From assembly GCF_014696625.1 (NCBI RefSeq), contig NZ_JACJQL010000003.1, forward strand, positions 184,856-248,855: a DNA stretch of 64,000 nt, read 5' to 3'. The DNA comes from Nostoc parmelioides FACHB-3921. GTDB lineage: Bacteria; Cyanobacteriota; Cyanobacteriia; Cyanobacteriales; Nostocaceae. Below, piece after piece: positions 52,144-60,767 of this stretch; the stretch's first letter is position 1; every line of letters begins with the position of its first letter. The notes below the pieces were generated by a model. It saw only the letters and a list, made by a program, of their open reading frames with translations, did not search any database and was not told the origin of the DNA. Both the position numbers and the translations under genes were made by a program.

Positions 52144-55100
52144 CTATAGTTGCAATTGAGCCAAGTGGTGATAAAGACCAGCGATCGCCATTAGTTCTTG
52201 ATGAGTGCCATGTTCAATTACCATTCCTTGGTCTATGACAAAAATATGGTCAGCGTAGCGCACAGTTGAAAGACGGTGAGAAACGATAAAAGTCGTGCGT
52301 TCCTGACTAATCTGGGCTAAATTCTGTTGAAAGCGGCGTTCTGATTCCGCATCTAAACCGCTAGTGGCTTCATCTAAAATCAAAATTTTGGGATTTCTCA
52401 CCAAAGCACGGGCGATCGCAATTTTTTGCCTTTGTCCCCCAGAAAGCATGAAACCTCGTTCTCCCACTTGGGTATCGTAACCCAGAGGTAAGGCTTGGAT
52501 AAAATCATGTGCGCCGGATAACTTGGCGGCGGCGATCGCTTGGATTAAACTCAGTTCTTGATCGTGCAAAGTAATGTTTTCTAAAATCGTTCCCGAAAAG
52601 AGAAAACTGTCTTGTGCTACTAAACCTACCTGAGTCCGCCAGGATTGGGGAGACACCCCAGCCATATCATGTCCATCAATCCAAATTCTGCCTGTATCAG
52701 GGCGATATAAACCCGCTAATAAATTGGCTAAAGTACTTTTACCCGAACCACTTTGGCCAATGATGCCGATAGTTTGTTGGGGTTTGACTCCAAAGGAAAT
52801 ATTTTGTAAGGCGTTACGTTCTTGAAACGAGTTATAACGAAACGACACATTCTCAAATCGTACCTCGCCCCGAATTGGCGGCATCACCAGTAAGGTGGTT
52901 TGGGAACTAGCTTCTGGGACGGCCGCATAAACATCATTGAGTCGTTCCACGGAAATCAAGATTTCTTGAAACTCATCCCACAAGCCAACTAATGACAAAA
53001 CTGGATGAGTCACATTTCCAGTCAGCATATTGAAAGCCACAAACTGTCCCAAGGACATTTTTCCACCCATCACCAAAGTAGCCCCAAACCATAAAACCAA
53101 GGTGCTACCAACATGATTAATTAACGTCCGCGTCACTTGTAAACGATGGGCTAATTTTTGTCCCCGCAACCGCGCCTTCAACATTTTTAAAAACCGTTCT
53201 TCCCAATACTTCTGCAAAGGACGTTCGGCGGTGGCTGTTTTGACTGTGGCTACCCCAGTCATCATCTCTACTATTGAAGAGTGTTGTCTGGCGGATTCCT
53301 GAGAAATTTCTCTTGATGCTTGCTTAAGGTAAGGACTGGCAACTACAGTCAAAATCACTACGGGGATAATCCAACTCAGAACTAAAAGAGTGAGTTGCCA
53401 ACTGTAATAGGTCATCAACCCCAGATAAGTCACCACCATCAAGATATCTACCGCCGCCCCAATTGCCCTACGGCTAATAAACAGTTGAATTTTCCGGTTT
53501 TCTTGAACGCGGCTAATAATGTCGTCTACCTGGCGGGAGGCGAAAAATTGTAAGGGTAACTGCAACGTATAGTTAATAAAGTTGCCAATCAAGTTTAAAT
53601 CTATGCGGTTAGCAAAATAATCTAGTAAGTTTTGATGCTGCGCCGTTAAGACAGTCCGCCAGATACCCAAACATAAAAAGCTGAACGCAAATATATGCAA
53701 ATTCGGCAAGTTTTTGATAGGCATTACTTGGTCGATAATCACCTGAGTAAACAGGGGAGTTGCCAAGCCAAAAACTTGTACCAATAAGGAGGCAAGAATT
53801 ATTTGTCTGAGTACTGTCCGATAATTCCACAATGTTTGCCCATAGCGACCCAGAGAAAATTTTTCACTTTTGAGGGCTTGAAAACGTTCTGTGGGGTCTA
53901 ATAATAAGGCGTAGCCTGTCCAACTCGTTTCAAATTGCGGACGTGATACCCATTTCCTACCTACAGCCGGGTCAGAAATCAGGATGCGATCGCCTTTAAT
54001 CTGCCACACTACTACATAGTGATTTCCTTGCCAGTGGGCAACCCAAGGATTGTAGTGCCATTCTAATTTCTGCAAACTTCCCCGGACTGGTAGCACATCA
54101 TAACCCAAGGTTTGAGCTGCTACTGTCAAACCTTCAAGGGATGCGCCATTGCGGTCTACCTGGGCTAAATTCCTCAAACTATACAGACTTAGGCGCTTAC
54201 CCCAATATTGGCTAATCATCGCCAAACAAGCTGCACCACAGTCTGATGAACTTTGTTGTTGAATAAATGGGTAGGAGTAGGACGACCGTGATTTGTGTTG
54301 TTTGACTCCTTGGGGAAAGTCGATATCTTCGATGTCAGATGTGGCTATGGCTGGCGCTGTAGGCGATCGTAAATTCTGTAACTTGGGTAGGGCTATCTGT
54401 GGTTTACTATCAGCCGGGACAACATTAACCACCTCTACGGGCGCTTCTACTTGTTGATAGCTTTCAGTAAAGTAATCAGGAGCGATCGCTCTTGCCAAAT
54501 CCCAATTTTCCGCAGACAGTTGGTAAACTAGCAAATCCGTCTGCGCTGTCCCATCTGGTAATGTGGATTCGGGATATCCCCAACTATCGCCCACCACTGG
54601 CAAAAAACTTGCTATTGATATTGATTGTACTTGACCACTCCCTAGCCAAAAACGACCTTTTTCCGGTGGAGTTGCTTCTGATAAGGTTGTGCCGTTTGGG
54701 ATATGTTTAGCGATTAAATACGGTAGTAATTCTTGAAGTTTTTTAGTTTTGAGAGAATGTAGTTTAGTATAAGTTTTAAAAAATATCAGCGTTTGGCGTT
54801 CACTGGTTAAGCGCTGCAAGTAATTTTTGAGTTGGGGGATAGCCTGTAACCAAGGTTTTAACTCAGAAGTTGTCGTCGAGAGGACAAAGCCATCACTAGC
54901 AGCGATCGCTCGATATGGTAATGTTTGCTGACAAAAGTAATGATCTGCCCCAAAAGTTTGTTCAGCCGACACCAATTGCGTAGAAACTTCTCGCCCCAGA
55001 GTTTGATTAAACCCTAATAACCGGACTCTACCTTGACCAACTAAATAAATAACATTACTACTATCTGTAGTTGCTGCATCTACAACATAATTTGCTAGTT

Positions 55101-55278
55101 CATCACCTAATTGAAACTCACGAACTACCCAGTTTTGGCTCAACTCTGAAACTAGACTCGTATCCCCTGCAACTAACCTCAAAAGACTGAGGATAGCCGC
55201 TTCTGGAGTGGGAGATAGCTGATCACTGGGATCTTTTGGCAGCCCTCCCTGAACTCTTAACGACGAAGAGGGATTCAT
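52144..55278 (-). CDS. hetC: HetC, C39 peptidase-containing ABC exporter
   Basis: 1044 residues, the length known for HetC. Order: an N-terminal cyclic-nucleotide-binding-like domain (about 40-175), a second degenerate one (about 190-270), a C39 peptidase with Cys near 346 (SSSDCGAACLAM), His in GNHYVVVW and Asp in ISDPAVGR, six membrane helices (about 480-760), and an ATPase domain (GQSGSGKST, LSGGQRQK, ILILDEATSGLD). HetC is required at an early stage of heterocyst differentiation; its peptidase is intact here, so a cleaved and exported peptide substrate is likely. hetP follows downstream and an NtcA-type promoter lies upstream. Confidence 0.94.
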   Translation of the reverse strand: MNPSSSLRVQGGLPKDPSDQLSPTPEAAILSLLRLVAGDTSLVSELSQNWVVREFQLGDELANYVVDAATTDSSNVIYLVGQGRVRLLGFNQTLGREVSTQLVSAEQTFGADHYFCQQTLPYRAIAASDGFVLSTTTSELKPWLQAIPQLKNYLQRLTSERQTLIFFKTYTKLHSLKTKKLQELLPYLIAKHIPNGTTLSEATPPEKGRFWLGSGQVQSISIASFLPVVGDSWGYPESTLPDGTAQTDLLVYQLSAENWDLARAIAPDYFTESYQQVEAPVEVVNVVPADSKPQIALPKLQNLRSPTAPAIATSDIEDIDFPQGVKQHKSRSSYSYPFIQQQSSSDCGAACLAMISQYWGKRLSLYSLRNLAQVDRNGASLEGLTVAAQTLGYDVLPVRGSLQKLEWHYNPWVAHWQGNHYVVVWQIKGDRILISDPAVGRKWVSRPQFETSWTGYALLLDPTERFQALKSEKFSLGRYGQTLWNYRTVLRQIILASLLVQVFGLATPLFTQVIIDQVMPIKNLPNLHIFAFSFLCLGIWRTVLTAQHQNLLDYFANRIDLNLIGNFINYTLQLPLQFFASRQVDDIISRVQENRKIQLFISRRAIGAAVDILMVVTYLGLMTYYSWQLTLLVLSWIIPVVILTVVASPYLKQASREISQESARQHSSIVEMMTGVATVKTATAERPLQKYWEERFLKMLKARLRGQKLAHRLQVTRTLINHVGSTLVLWFGATLVMGGKMSLGQFVAFNMLTGNVTHPVLSLVGLWDEFQEILISVERLNDVYAAVPEASSQTTLLVMPPIRGEVRFENVSFRYNSFQERNALQNISFGVKPQQTIGIIGQSGSGKSTLANLLAGLYRPDTGRIWIDGHDMAGVSPQSWRTQVGLVAQDSFLFSGTILENITLHDQELSLIQAIAAAKLSGAHDFIQALPLGYDTQVGERGFMLSGGQRQKIAIARALVRNPKILILDEATSGLDAESERRFQQNLAQISQERTTFIVSHRLSTVRYADHIFVIDQGMVIEHGTHQELMAIAGLYHHLAQLQL

Positions 55279-55832
55279 AGTTTAATTTCTGTTTGGTGTG
55301 TAAACTCTTGGCTTAGTTCTCGGCAAATAAATCTAACATCAGCATTTTGATTTATTGCTAATGTAGTTGCTCAAAAATCATATTTAGGTGAGAATTTATT
55401 CCGGTATTTTCTCAAAATTTACTGAATCTTTAACCAGTATTCATGAACTTTATTTTTAATTGATGTTGACTATTCATGAGTAAGTTCACTTAATGGTAAA
55501 AGTAGATAGTTTTTTAAATAACTATCTATAACTTGTTAAATCACCTTTAATTTATTACAACAGTAATTTTCTTAAAAAATCAGGAAAATTATTTTTTTAT
55601 TTGGAAAAGGTTCTCTATGAACATAAATTTAATGCCATTTTTAATTTAGTAATAGTGTTAAAGAACGTGAGCAAAATCACCATCTGTAAAAATTGGTTTT
55701 AATTTGTGTGTATCCGAAAATATTCAAAGATTAGTTACATTTTCCCTTGGTTGATTAAACTCCCGGAAAATAAACCCGAAAATTGTTAACACTGGTTTTT
55801 AAATTTGAGGCAGAATCCCACCCAAGAGAGAG
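55279..55832. other. Long hetC leader region
   Basis: About 550 bp between the predicted NtcA promoter and the hetC ATG, AT-rich and without a gene. This agrees with the long leader reported for hetC in PCC 7120. I see no riboswitch-like structure. Confidence 0.5.
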
Positions 55833-55874
55833 ATACTAAAGCAAATATAAATGCTATTATGTATCTCATGTTAC
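55833..55874 (-). promoter_or_regulatory. NtcA-activated promoter of hetC
   Basis: On the minus strand GTAACATGAGATAC (55861-55874) fits GTA-N8-TAC. It is followed by exactly 22 bases and TAGTAT (55833-55838), fitting the class II NtcA promoter layout. It lies about 550 bp ahead of the hetC ATG, matching the distal hetC start site I recall from PCC 7120. Confidence 0.9.
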
Positions 55875-55995
55875 AGATTTTTTCCCACTGCAAACTAACA
55901 AAAACGACAAAATTGGCAAGATAGTTGTCACCCCTCACCGATGTACTAAAACTTGGAAATATAGATAAATCAAGCGGAAAAAGCTGTATTTTTTT

Positions 55996-56039
55996 TGGAA
56001 AAAACCGGACTTATTCATTAGGATGGCCGGTTTTTTCCA
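55996..56039. terminator. Hairpin GGAAAAAACCGG, likely terminator after the GH116 gene
   Basis: Arms 55996-56008 and 56027-56039 (13 bp) with an 18-base loop; T-runs lie inside the arm. It is symmetrical, so it could stop transcription in both directions, between the GH116 gene and the hetC promoter. Confidence 0.65.
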
Positions 56040-56095
56040 TTATTTCCATGAGAAACTTAAGGAAAATTTTATATTCTCATGGAATTGATGCAATG

Positions 56096-56203
56096 AGCTA
56101 TTCTGCTTTTAAGTTGCACAATCCATCGTAAAGGCTGTTAACAGTTGACGGTTGACAGTTAACAGCCCTTATTAGTAGTTATGCAATTTGGACGCGCACT
56201 AGC
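56096..56203 (-). repeat. 108-bp dispersed element, copy B (inverted relative to C)
   Basis: It aligns over its full length, in opposite direction and with about 12 mismatches by eye, to 58976-59083. The centre is a GTTAACAG repeat; the ends read AGCTATTCTGCTTTTAAG and GCAATTTGGACGCGCACT. It ends three bases short of the GH116 stop codon. Confidence 0.85.
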
Positions 56204-56206
56204 TTA

Positions 56207-58621
56207 CTAACCAATCACCAAATATATTGCCCAAATAGCCATAGCGCGGAGATAGGTACTAGCGCGGAAAGTGCCGGCGGCGGTGATGGCTTCGGGTGTG
56301 CGGAATTGCAAACCGTTGTTATAGATTTGCTCTACTACCGCTTGTGTCAACCTGAAACCTTCGTCTTTCATCCCCATTTGTACTAGAAAAGCTGCTAACC
56401 CAAAGTTAATTCCTGTCCACACTTCTAAGGGGTGGGTTGCTTTTGGGTTTTCTGGCGAACCATCGGGACGTACTCCATTGGCTGCACCAAATTGACCATC
56501 GTAAAACTTGAGGAAGCAAGCATCATAAACAGTTTGGAGTGCAGAAATAGCGCGATCGCTTGGCACAATCTCCGGTAATTCTAGTAAATTAGCGTAGAAT
56601 TGTCCACACAATTGATCTGCCATGACCACATCGGAACCGCTTTCACTATCTAGTCGATAATATTGACCATTCCAGAGTTTTTCTTGATAGATAGGTAGGG
56701 ATTTCGTTAACCAAGTTTCATAGGTGGATTTTTGTATAACTAACTTTTCCTTGGTTTCCGAATCTTGGTGATTTTGTAATAAAATGTCACTGATAGCGAT
56801 CGCTGCTGCCAATGCAGCCATCCACAAGCCACCACAATAGGCGCTTACTCCTTGCAAACGCCAATCATCAAAAGTTTGGTCAGGCGCACCGGAATTTTCC
56901 GGAATCCCATCCCCATCTAAATCGAATGTTTTTACATAATCAAGGGTTTCCACAATTGCATCCCAGCAATCGCTTAAAAACTGGACATCATCCGCACCAG
57001 TCAGCAGAAAATCCCGATACACTTGCAAGACAAAATCACAGCCTAAATCCTTCCACAAATTACAATCTTGATAGCTGGTGTAATTAGTTTTCTCCCAGAC
57101 GTGTTCATTTGGTGCGCCTAAATCGTGGGGTGTTGCACCTGGAGTTTTACGCACAGCAATGGGACTTTCTGCCCCAATGGTGTAGTAATAACCAATCACA
57201 CGGGGGGTATCATCCCCTTGGGGAATTGCCCGCGCAAAAGCCCGCATTACAGCCTTTTCTAGTTCCGGGAATAGTTGCAACAACCCAAAGGAACCATACA
57301 GCCGCACATCTAAACTTTCATACCATCGGTAATCTAGGCACTCCAGCACCGCAAACTGACCGATGGGATCGCTTGGTGTCGCTGCACTCCAGAGAGTCCC
57401 CCCACTGGTGAGGTCATAAAGCTCATTAAACAGTGCCATTTTGAACCAGTCGGGCAAATCGTCCCGGTTCAGTATGGGGTCTTGCCAACTTTCGATTTGT
57501 TGTTGCCAAGTTTTATACTGTTCTAGAGCAATAGTTGCGATCGCCCAAGCATGATTACCACTTTTACCAAAAAAGTCTGTATATCTGCGATAGTAATTCA
57601 CACCAGCAGCAAACTCTGTCACAGGTAAATCCCAACTCACCACAAAGGGGATTTCTAGGGTTTCTCCTGGTTGCAGAGTGAAACGGACAGCGATCGCGGC
57701 TCCTAACTGTTCATTCTCTATAACTGGCGTGGTATCTATATAATTAGGCAATGAACCATCCGCCGCAAAACTTTGCCATACTTCCTCACCAGTACCAATA
57801 GGATTCCATTTTGTATGGTGAAAAATCTCCACTAGGGGATGTTTCCGAGTAGCAATGCACCAACTCCCCTCACCTTCCTGTAAAGGTTCAGTCATCCCCA
57901 CCCGCCCCAAAAAGCAACCAAGATGTTGGGGACTTTCATCTAAATAGTTATAATTTCCCCCACTTTCACCTAAGCGCGGCTGATACTCATACACTGGGCT
58001 ACCATCGTCCCGCACCCGCACATCAGGAGATTTGAGCGCATTAGTAAACCAACCCACCATATTTTGCCAAGTCAGCATGATACTGAGTGTAATAGGCGCA
58101 TTTGTGGGATTATGCGCTTGCCAAACAAATACTGCTACAGGGTAACTAGTTTCTTGATAATTGTTTGCCCAGATAGGGGAAAACTGCTCACAAGTTAACT
58201 CTGCCTGAAACACATTCTCATACACAAACCAACTACGGGGATATAAGGCGTGATATGTCCCGGTGGTTTGCGTTTCCCTAGAGGCTGGATACCATTGCCA
58301 ACTGTTCAGACTCCCATCGTCTGTTGGCTGGGTAGACAAAGCATAAGCTTGAGAAGAAGTGCCATTTGATTCAAATACACTAAATTGACAGGCGGGAAAA
58401 TTTTGGAAAATATGCTCACCACCGTCAATGTGCCATAGGTTAAAGTCTCCCCGCGAAGAACGACCAATGCAACCAGCACCAAAGCCACCCAATGGCATCC
58501 CATGCCAAGGCCCATCATCAATATTACTCGCATAGCGGACAGTATAAGGTTTATCCCAACCCAAGCCAATAGGACGATTCCAAGTAGAGGAGGGAATTTG
58601 CGGGGAGAATTGATTTGTCAT
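56207..58621 (-). CDS. GH116-family beta-glucosidase (GBA2-like)
   Basis: 804 residues. The N-terminal beta domain (GMPLGGFGAGCIGRSSRGDF) and the C-terminal alpha-toroid catalytic domain (AVLECLDYRWYESLDVRLYG, then PDQTFDDWRLQGVSAYCGGL) are hallmarks of GH116 enzymes, with the catalytic Glu in the first and the acid/base Asp in the second motif. Bacterial members hydrolyse beta-glucosides; the eukaryotic member is a glucosylceramidase. No signal peptide is seen, so it is probably cytoplasmic. A role in heterocyst glycolipid or polysaccharide turnover is only a guess from location. It is enclosed by inverted 108-bp repeats. Confidence 0.9.
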   Translation of the reverse strand: MTNQFSPQIPSSTWNRPIGLGWDKPYTVRYASNIDDGPWHGMPLGGFGAGCIGRSSRGDFNLWHIDGGEHIFQNFPACQFSVFESNGTSSQAYALSTQPTDDGSLNSWQWYPASRETQTTGTYHALYPRSWFVYENVFQAELTCEQFSPIWANNYQETSYPVAVFVWQAHNPTNAPITLSIMLTWQNMVGWFTNALKSPDVRVRDDGSPVYEYQPRLGESGGNYNYLDESPQHLGCFLGRVGMTEPLQEGEGSWCIATRKHPLVEIFHHTKWNPIGTGEEVWQSFAADGSLPNYIDTTPVIENEQLGAAIAVRFTLQPGETLEIPFVVSWDLPVTEFAAGVNYYRRYTDFFGKSGNHAWAIATIALEQYKTWQQQIESWQDPILNRDDLPDWFKMALFNELYDLTSGGTLWSAATPSDPIGQFAVLECLDYRWYESLDVRLYGSFGLLQLFPELEKAVMRAFARAIPQGDDTPRVIGYYYTIGAESPIAVRKTPGATPHDLGAPNEHVWEKTNYTSYQDCNLWKDLGCDFVLQVYRDFLLTGADDVQFLSDCWDAIVETLDYVKTFDLDGDGIPENSGAPDQTFDDWRLQGVSAYCGGLWMAALAAAIAISDILLQNHQDSETKEKLVIQKSTYETWLTKSLPIYQEKLWNGQYYRLDSESGSDVVMADQLCGQFYANLLELPEIVPSDRAISALQTVYDACFLKFYDGQFGAANGVRPDGSPENPKATHPLEVWTGINFGLAAFLVQMGMKDEGFRLTQAVVEQIYNNGLQFRTPEAITAAGTFRASTYLRAMAIWAIYLVIG

Positions 58622-58739
58622 TAACTGGTGTTAAAAGTATGCAGTTACGCTAAGGAAGCTTAACGCGATGTGTAATTTTTCTCAAGTGTTTGGGGATTGG
58701 GGACTGGGGATTGGGAACTCAAAGGTTTACGTGATGTTT
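58622..58739. repeat. GGGGATT tandem repeat upstream of the GH116 gene
   Basis: GGGGATTGGGGACTGGGGAT-type units occupy about 58690-58716, in the leader of the GH116 gene on the minus strand. The same units occur at 60711-60738 and 61321-61382. Confidence 0.65.
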
Positions 58740-58970
58740 TTACGCCCAATATTCTGGCTGGGTTAATTCTATAGCGATCGCTAGGAGACTGGCAAAGTCC
58801 AACCGATAAAAAAGTTGCCAAAAACGAACTTTTTCCCGTATCTGATGATTACCGCAGGAAAATATTACTCGCCTAGTTTGTATGAGTAATGATAACCAAG
58901 GATAGGTATTGCGGATGAGACGAAACCAAATACAGGAAGATTGTTTGTTATTGTTTTCAAACTTGCTCAT
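58740..58970 (-). CDS. Possible small protein of unknown function
   Basis: 76 residues, rich in aromatic and basic residues (CIWFRLIRNTYPWLSLLIQ, VRFWQLFYRLDFASLLAIA). No ribosome site is obvious and no family is recognised. It lies between the GH116 gene and copy C of the 108-bp element. It may be a remnant or not a gene at all. Confidence 0.25.
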   Translation of the reverse strand: MSKFENNNKQSSCIWFRLIRNTYPWLSLLIQTRRVIFSCGNHQIREKVRFWQLFYRLDFASLLAIAIELTQPEYWA

Positions 58971-58975
58971 ACTTG

Positions 58976-59083
58976 GCTAATGTGCGTCTAAATTGCATAA
59001 CTACTAATAAGGGCTGTTAACAGTTAACTGTTGACAGTCAACAGCCTTGACGATGGATTGTGAAACTTAAAAGCAGAATAGCT
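58976..59083 (+). repeat. 108-bp dispersed element, copy C
   Basis: Begins GCTAATGTGCGTCTAAATTG, contains a GTTAACAG-type repeat (59012-59046), and ends AAAAGCAGAATAGCT. It is the inverted partner of 56096-56203, and its left half resembles 3194-3250. Confidence 0.85.
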
Positions 59084-59128
59084 TTTCATGACTCATATCC
59101 TAAACCTCTTCCTTCCTGACTCCAGCAT

Positions 59129-59827
59129 CTAATTAAAAGCTTGAATATTTAATTCATCCCGCCACTGGGATAAAGGTTTTTCCCAAGCTTCTTCCCACTT
59201 TTGCGCGAATAAAGGTTTGGCTTGCAAACCCATTGTCCAACCTCGTTCAATAATCTGGAGAAGCTGAGGTAAGTCTTCTGGAGCCAGTAAGGTGGCGCTC
59301 ATCAAGGCATTGGCAATTAACATACTGGCTAAGGGTAAACGGAATTGTGCTAGATAAAAGGCTTGTAGTCCGATTTCGTCAATACCACTGGCACTGAATC
59401 CTGTAACAAGATGCCAAATATCATGGGTTTGCTGCCAGCGATGCTCAATGTAAGCTGTATCTGAATTGACAATAATTTCGGGATCTATGCGTTCAAAGCC
59501 AGACTCTTTGAGAGTCGAGGCATAGAGATAACCCAAAGAATCATCCGGATATTGCAATAGCCGTTCCAAGTCGTGAACTGGTGCATAATATCGCTCTTTG
59601 ATCAAATGCGCTACCTCAGGATCAGTCTGCATACTTTCCGCCGCCAATTCAAAAGCCCGGCTGTGAATTAAGATGCTACTAAGTTCATCCACCGCATCTA
59701 TGTTGTCTTCTGTCGTAAGTAACGTGAAAAAAGCTTTCATCGCCGTCAAAAACTGGAAATTCATCTGCCGTTGTACTTCAGAGTCGAGTTTTAACGGCTG
59801 AACTGGGTAAGTATTTATCGTTTGCAT
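59129..59827 (-). CDS. Coq4-family protein
   Basis: 232 residues, the usual Coq4 length. The signature HDIWHLVTGF (HDxxH) near residue 135 and the following ASGIDEIGLQAFYLAQFRLP are family marks. Coq4 proteins assist quinone biosynthesis in organisms with ubiquinone; recent work gives them C1 decarboxylation/hydroxylation. Cyanobacteria make plastoquinone, so the substrate here is uncertain. It is divergent from a TetR gene, and two palindromic operators lie between the starts, so it is probably repressed by that protein. Confidence 0.87.
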   Translation of the reverse strand: MQTINTYPVQPLKLDSEVQRQMNFQFLTAMKAFFTLLTTEDNIDAVDELSSILIHSRAFELAAESMQTDPEVAHLIKERYYAPVHDLERLLQYPDDSLGYLYASTLKESGFERIDPEIIVNSDTAYIEHRWQQTHDIWHLVTGFSASGIDEIGLQAFYLAQFRLPLASMLIANALMSATLLAPEDLPQLLQIIERGWTMGLQAKPLFAQKWEEAWEKPLSQWRDELNIQAFN

Positions 59828-59856
59828 GGCAAGAGCTACTAGTAATAAGATTGATT

Positions 59857-59905
59857 AAACATGAACAAAGTTCATGTTTAAAATATACGAACAATGTTCA
59901 TGTTT
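59857..59905. promoter_or_regulatory. Paired TetR operators between Coq4 and TetR genes
   Basis: AAACATGAAC-AAA-GTTCATGTTT (59857-59879) is a perfect 10-base inverted repeat. A second, imperfect copy (ACGAAC-AAT-GTTCATG) lies at about 59883-59905, 26 bp away. They sit in the 100-bp gap between divergent starts. Confidence 0.82.
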
Positions 59906-59927
59906 TGTCAAGGGCGAAATTAGATTG

Positions 59928-60581
59928 ATGACAGCGAATAATTCTCCTAGTAATTCCAAGATGCGCCGCCAACCCCAGCAGGCGAGGAGTCAGGAGCGAG
60001 TTAATTACATTCTGAGTGCAGCCGAGGAATTATTTATTGAGATGGGATATGAGCAGACAACAACAAGAGCGATCGCATCTCGTGCTAAAGTTCCTGTTGG
60101 TTCCTTGTATCAGTTCTTCCCCGATAAAGAAGCCATTCTCAAAGCCTTAGCTGTGCGATATTTTCAACAGGAATATCAGTTGTTTGCCCAACTGCACACC
60201 AAAGAAGCAGAGACATTACCTGTTGCAGTGTATGTTGATCGGGTAATCGATGCGTTCGATCACTTTATGAACAGCCATCCGGGGTATCGTGCTGTGTATG
60301 AGCAATTGCTCAACCTGATGACATATTCAGCAATTGAAGCAATGGATAACTATGAATATCGAATTGTGGATGAACTGGCTGCTTTCTTTGCTAAACTCAA
60401 TCCCAAACTAGAAGCAGAAAAATGCCAAGCGATCGCCTTAGTAGTAGTGAAGGTAGTAAGTGATCTTCTATGGCTGGCTACCAGTCAGACTCCAGCAAAG
60501 CGGCAATTGCTGTTAGCAGAAACGAAAATATTGATGTTGGGTTATCTCAATAATTATTTGGGTCATCAGGTAAGGGACTAG
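59928..60581 (+). CDS. TetR-family transcription repressor
   Basis: 217 residues. The N-terminal helix-turn-helix (AAEELFIEMGYEQTTTRAIA, then AKVPVGSLYQFFPDKEAILKAL) is typical TetR; the C-terminal ligand domain is not assigned. ATG 59928 is chosen, since the longer frame from 59874 would overlap the operator. It very likely represses itself and the Coq4-like gene. Its last three bases (stop TAG 60579-60581) lie inside the 132-bp MITE-like element, so the original C terminus may have been altered by the insertion. Confidence 0.88.
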   Translation: MTANNSPSNSKMRRQPQQARSQERVNYILSAAEELFIEMGYEQTTTRAIASRAKVPVGSLYQFFPDKEAILKALAVRYFQQEYQLFAQLHTKEAETLPVAVYVDRVIDAFDHFMNSHPGYRAVYEQLLNLMTYSAIEAMDNYEYRIVDELAAFFAKLNPKLEAEKCQAIALVVVKVVSDLLWLATSQTPAKRQLLLAETKILMLGYLNNYLGHQVRD

Positions 60582-60709
60582 TAGTTCACCAACCCAAAAT
60601 TGCTGGGCTAGGGCAAGCAGGGGGAGCAGGGGAAGCAGAGGGAGCAGGGGGAGAAAGAGATTTTTTTTGCTGCTATTAACCTTGCAAAGTTCTCTTGGCA
60701 GACTACTAG
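60578..60709. mobile_element. 132-bp MITE-like element, copy 2
   Basis: By eye identical to 22908-23039, with the same inverted ends (CTAGTAGT) and CTAG borders. Here it overlaps the last bases of the TetR gene. Confidence 0.85.
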
Positions 60710-60710
60710 G

Positions 60711-60767
60711 GACTGGGGATTGGGGATTGGAGATTGGGCATTTCTCCCCCTGCTCCCCTGCCTCCTC
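60711..60767. repeat. GGGGATTG and C-rich repeats after the MITE
   Basis: GGGGATTGGGGATTGGAGATT units (60711-60738) and CTCCCCTGCC stretches fill the gap up to the end of rimM. Confidence 0.65.

Noticed and set aside
55925..56131. 68-codon frame on the plus strand near the hetC promoter
   Set aside because: It runs through the terminator hairpin and into the 108-bp element, so it is not a credible gene.
57109..57411. 100-codon frame opposite the GH116 gene
   Set aside because: It is a shadow of the well-supported GH116 coding sequence.
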